From Bacteroidota bacterium (GTDB lineage Bacteria > Bacteroidota > Rhodothermia > Balneolales > Balneolaceae), in assembly GCA_024635465.1 (NCBI GenBank), contig JAGXIS010000063.1, positions 1 to 8,031 of the forward strand: a stretch of 8,031 nucleotides of DNA, written 5' to 3'. The notes below the pieces were generated by a model. The model made no database searches and was not told the DNA's origin. It saw nothing but the letters and a program-made list of their open reading frames with translations. Of this stretch, positions 7,281 through 8,031 are shown piece by piece (within the stretch, counting starts at the first letter, position 1; each line of letters starts with the position of its first letter). A program made the translations under genes and the position numbers.

Positions 7281-7318
7281 AAAGGTGCTTATTACATTTG
7301 TAGTGGGCACCTTTTTTT
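7281..7318 (+). terminator. Intrinsic terminator of the phosphofructokinase gene
   Basis: AAAGGTGC (7281-7288) pairs with GCACCTTT (7307-7314), and the bases between continue the pairing (TAC with GTA, plus A-T and G-T pairs) to a 4-base ATTT loop at 7296-7299, giving a 15-bp stem. Seven T residues (7312-7318) follow on the + strand. It lies 33 bases after the pfk stop. In the opposite direction the T tract is weak, so it probably acts mainly on the + strand. Confidence 0.88.
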
Positions 7319-7320
7319 AT

Positions 7321-7389
7321 ACGTGAGACGTGAGACGTGAGACGTGAGACGTGAGACGTGAGACGTGAGACGTGAGACGTGAGACGTGA
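7321..7389. repeat. 7-bp tandem repeat array (ACGTGAG, 9 full copies plus a partial)
   Basis: Nine identical head-to-tail copies of ACGTGAG run from 7321 to 7383, followed by a partial ACGTGA (7384-7389). The array starts two bases after the T tract of the pfk terminator and codes for nothing evident. Perfect identity suggests recent expansion by replication slippage, so copy number may vary between strains. Similar short GTGAGAC-type arrays are, from memory, seen in intergenic DNA of this bacterial group. Confidence 0.95.
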
Positions 7390-7410
7390 AAAGAATTTGA
7401 GTGAGGAATT

Positions 7411-7451
7411 CCCCCCTAAAAAGGGGGGCGTAGGGGGGTGTTTGTAGGGGG
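7411..7451. repeat. C6/G6 hairpin followed by G tracts, REP-like intergenic element
   Basis: CCCCCC (7411-7416) and GGGGGG (7423-7428) are separated by TAAAAA and can form a 6-bp G:C hairpin. Two more G tracts follow, at 7433-7438 and 7447-7451, each preceded by GTA. The form resembles dispersed C-run/A-run/G-run intergenic repeats found in Bacteroidota-like genomes; that family assignment is from memory and unverified. It lies between the heptamer array and the IS element. Confidence 0.6.
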
Positions 7452-7455
7452 TCTT

Positions 7456-7524
7456 TTCCTGATTTAGGTTGACAGTTTTTGTGATTATTTACTGTTATTC
7501 CTGGTTGAGGTTAACACTTTTTGT
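7456..7524. repeat. 27-bp imperfect direct repeat at the IS end
   Basis: The stretch 7456-7482 recurs at 7498-7524 in the same orientation, with 23 of 27 positions identical and an exact 42-base offset. The inner copy lies within the last codons of the transposase gene; the outer copy lies just beyond its TAA stop. Paired sites like these at an IS end may be transposase-binding sites, and the outer copy may contain the terminal inverted repeat. The matching other end of the element is outside the window. Confidence 0.6.
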
Positions 7525-8031
7525 TTTAACAAGCTATCCCTCGCAATTGCGGGTAGATCATCGGAAGGGAGCGGATAGCTAACAGGGCGTTGCTTCCAGA
7601 GTTTCTTCGGTTTATCCTTTCCATTATGTATCTGCGAAGGATACCCATTATTGCAACTCATATGGGGACGGCGCTCGTTGTAGTGCCAGATATAGACCGG
7701 TAGATCCTGCTTTATCTGTTCAAAGGTCTTTCCCTGTGCATCGCATAAATATTCCTGTTTAAAGGTTAAGTTCATCCGCTCTGCCACAGGGTTTCGATCC
7801 GGCCGGCCAGGTGGGCTCCAGCTAACGTCTGCCTCGGCTTGTTTTAAAAGTAGCTGATAGGCCTTGCTGCCGTAAATGCTTCCATTGTCACTATGATGGA
7901 TTAAGCTCATGGGGCCATGAATATGCCCGGTTAACGACATTGTCAGTGCCCGTTCAACATGCTCACTGGTTGCTCGTCTTGACCAGCTATAGCCAATGAG
8001 TTTTTTGCTGTAGGCATCGGTCGATAAAGCC
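7485..8031 (-). CDS. IS3-family transposase (OrfB, DDE integrase core), N-terminus outside window
   Basis: This is the C-terminal part of a DDE/rve transposase that cuts and joins IS DNA. The frame is open to the window edge, adding about 30 residues before the first internal ATG at 7940, so 181 residues are visible. They show STDAYSKKLIGYSWSRRA at the start, HHSDNGSIY with the second catalytic Asp (visible residue 48), NPVAERM with the catalytic Glu (visible residue 84), and YIWHYNERRPH. Exactly 35 residues separate that Asp and Glu, the D-35-E spacing of the IS3 and retroviral integrase group. The first catalytic Asp lies outside the window. After the usual YNERRPH end there is an unusually long, basic tail of about 50 residues. 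No frameshift or stop is seen in the visible part, so it may be intact. Confidence 0.92.
   Translation of the reverse strand, partial: ALSTDAYSKKLIGYSWSRRATSEHVERALTMSLTGHIHGPMSLIHHSDNGSIYGSKAYQLLLKQAEADVSWSPPGRPDRNPVAERMNLTFKQEYLCDAQGKTFEQIKQDLPVYIWHYNERRPHMSCNNGYPSQIHNGKDKPKKLWKQRPVSYPLPSDDLPAIARDSLLKQKVLTSTRNNSK

Larger units (their letters stand above)
7456..8031 (-). mobile_element. IS3-family insertion sequence, distal part
   Basis: An IS3-type transposase gene enters from the right edge and ends at 7485; the element's outer end probably falls close to the outer repeat copy, near 7450-7460. Its exact boundary, the terminal inverted repeat and any target duplication cannot be fixed because the other end is not in the window. 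It inserted in non-coding DNA downstream of the phosphofructokinase terminator and breaks no recognisable gene here. Confidence 0.75.

Noticed and set aside
5999..7310. Minus-strand open frames opposite the phosphofructokinase, one crossing the terminator
   Set aside because: They run antisense to a clearly conserved enzyme, and one would start within the terminator hairpin.
7321..7389. CRISPR array
   Set aside because: The copies are 7 bp and contiguous with no spacers, so this is a simple tandem repeat.
7423..7451. Canonical G-quadruplex
   Set aside because: There are only three separated G tracts; a standard three-layer quadruplex needs four, and the first tract can pair with the C6 run.
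7469..7497. Promoter with a perfect TTGACA at 7469-7474
   Set aside because: At 17 bases spacing the -10 is CTGTTA, which is poor, and it would read antisense to the transposase.

Overview
The window looks like ordinary chromosomal DNA from an outer-membrane bacterium of the Bacteroidota/Balneolota/Rhodothermota group. LptB implies an outer membrane. The separate PurS and PurQ subunits (rather than one large PurL) fit Balneolota or Rhodothermota better than classical Bacteroidia. Shine-Dalgarno sequences are mostly absent; the purQ site is the clear exception. The lineage is inferred from gene content and protein style, not from any search.

Layout. Positions 1-918 hold the 3' part of rho on the + strand. 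Positions 915-5849 hold seven closely spaced minus-strand genes, read from right to left: hutH (histidine ammonia-lyase), miaA (tRNA dimethylallyltransferase), purS, clpS, purQ, lptB and a single-domain rhodanese. The rhodanese stop overlaps the rho stop tail-to-tail by 4 bases. A 183-base divergent intergenic region (5850-6032) separates hutH from a + strand phosphofructokinase (6033-7247) that carries the Asp/Lys signature of the pyrophosphate-dependent type. A strong intrinsic terminator (7281-7318) closes that gene.

The right end is accessory DNA: a 7-bp tandem array with nine full copies (7321-7389), a C6/G6 hairpin followed by more G tracts (7411-7451), a 27-bp imperfect direct repeat, and the distal part of an IS3-family DDE transposase on the minus strand running off the right edge.

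The minus-strand genes serve unrelated housekeeping jobs: His breakdown, tRNA modification, purine synthesis, N-degron proteolysis, LPS export and sulfur handling. Their spacing suggests co-transcription, but they are not one pathway. PurS and PurQ belong to the same FGAM synthase complex, with clpS placed between them. I see no convincing undescribed system. The most notable points are the PFK cofactor signature, clpS inside the pur pair, the symmetric site in the divergent promoter region, and the repeat cluster at the IS edge.
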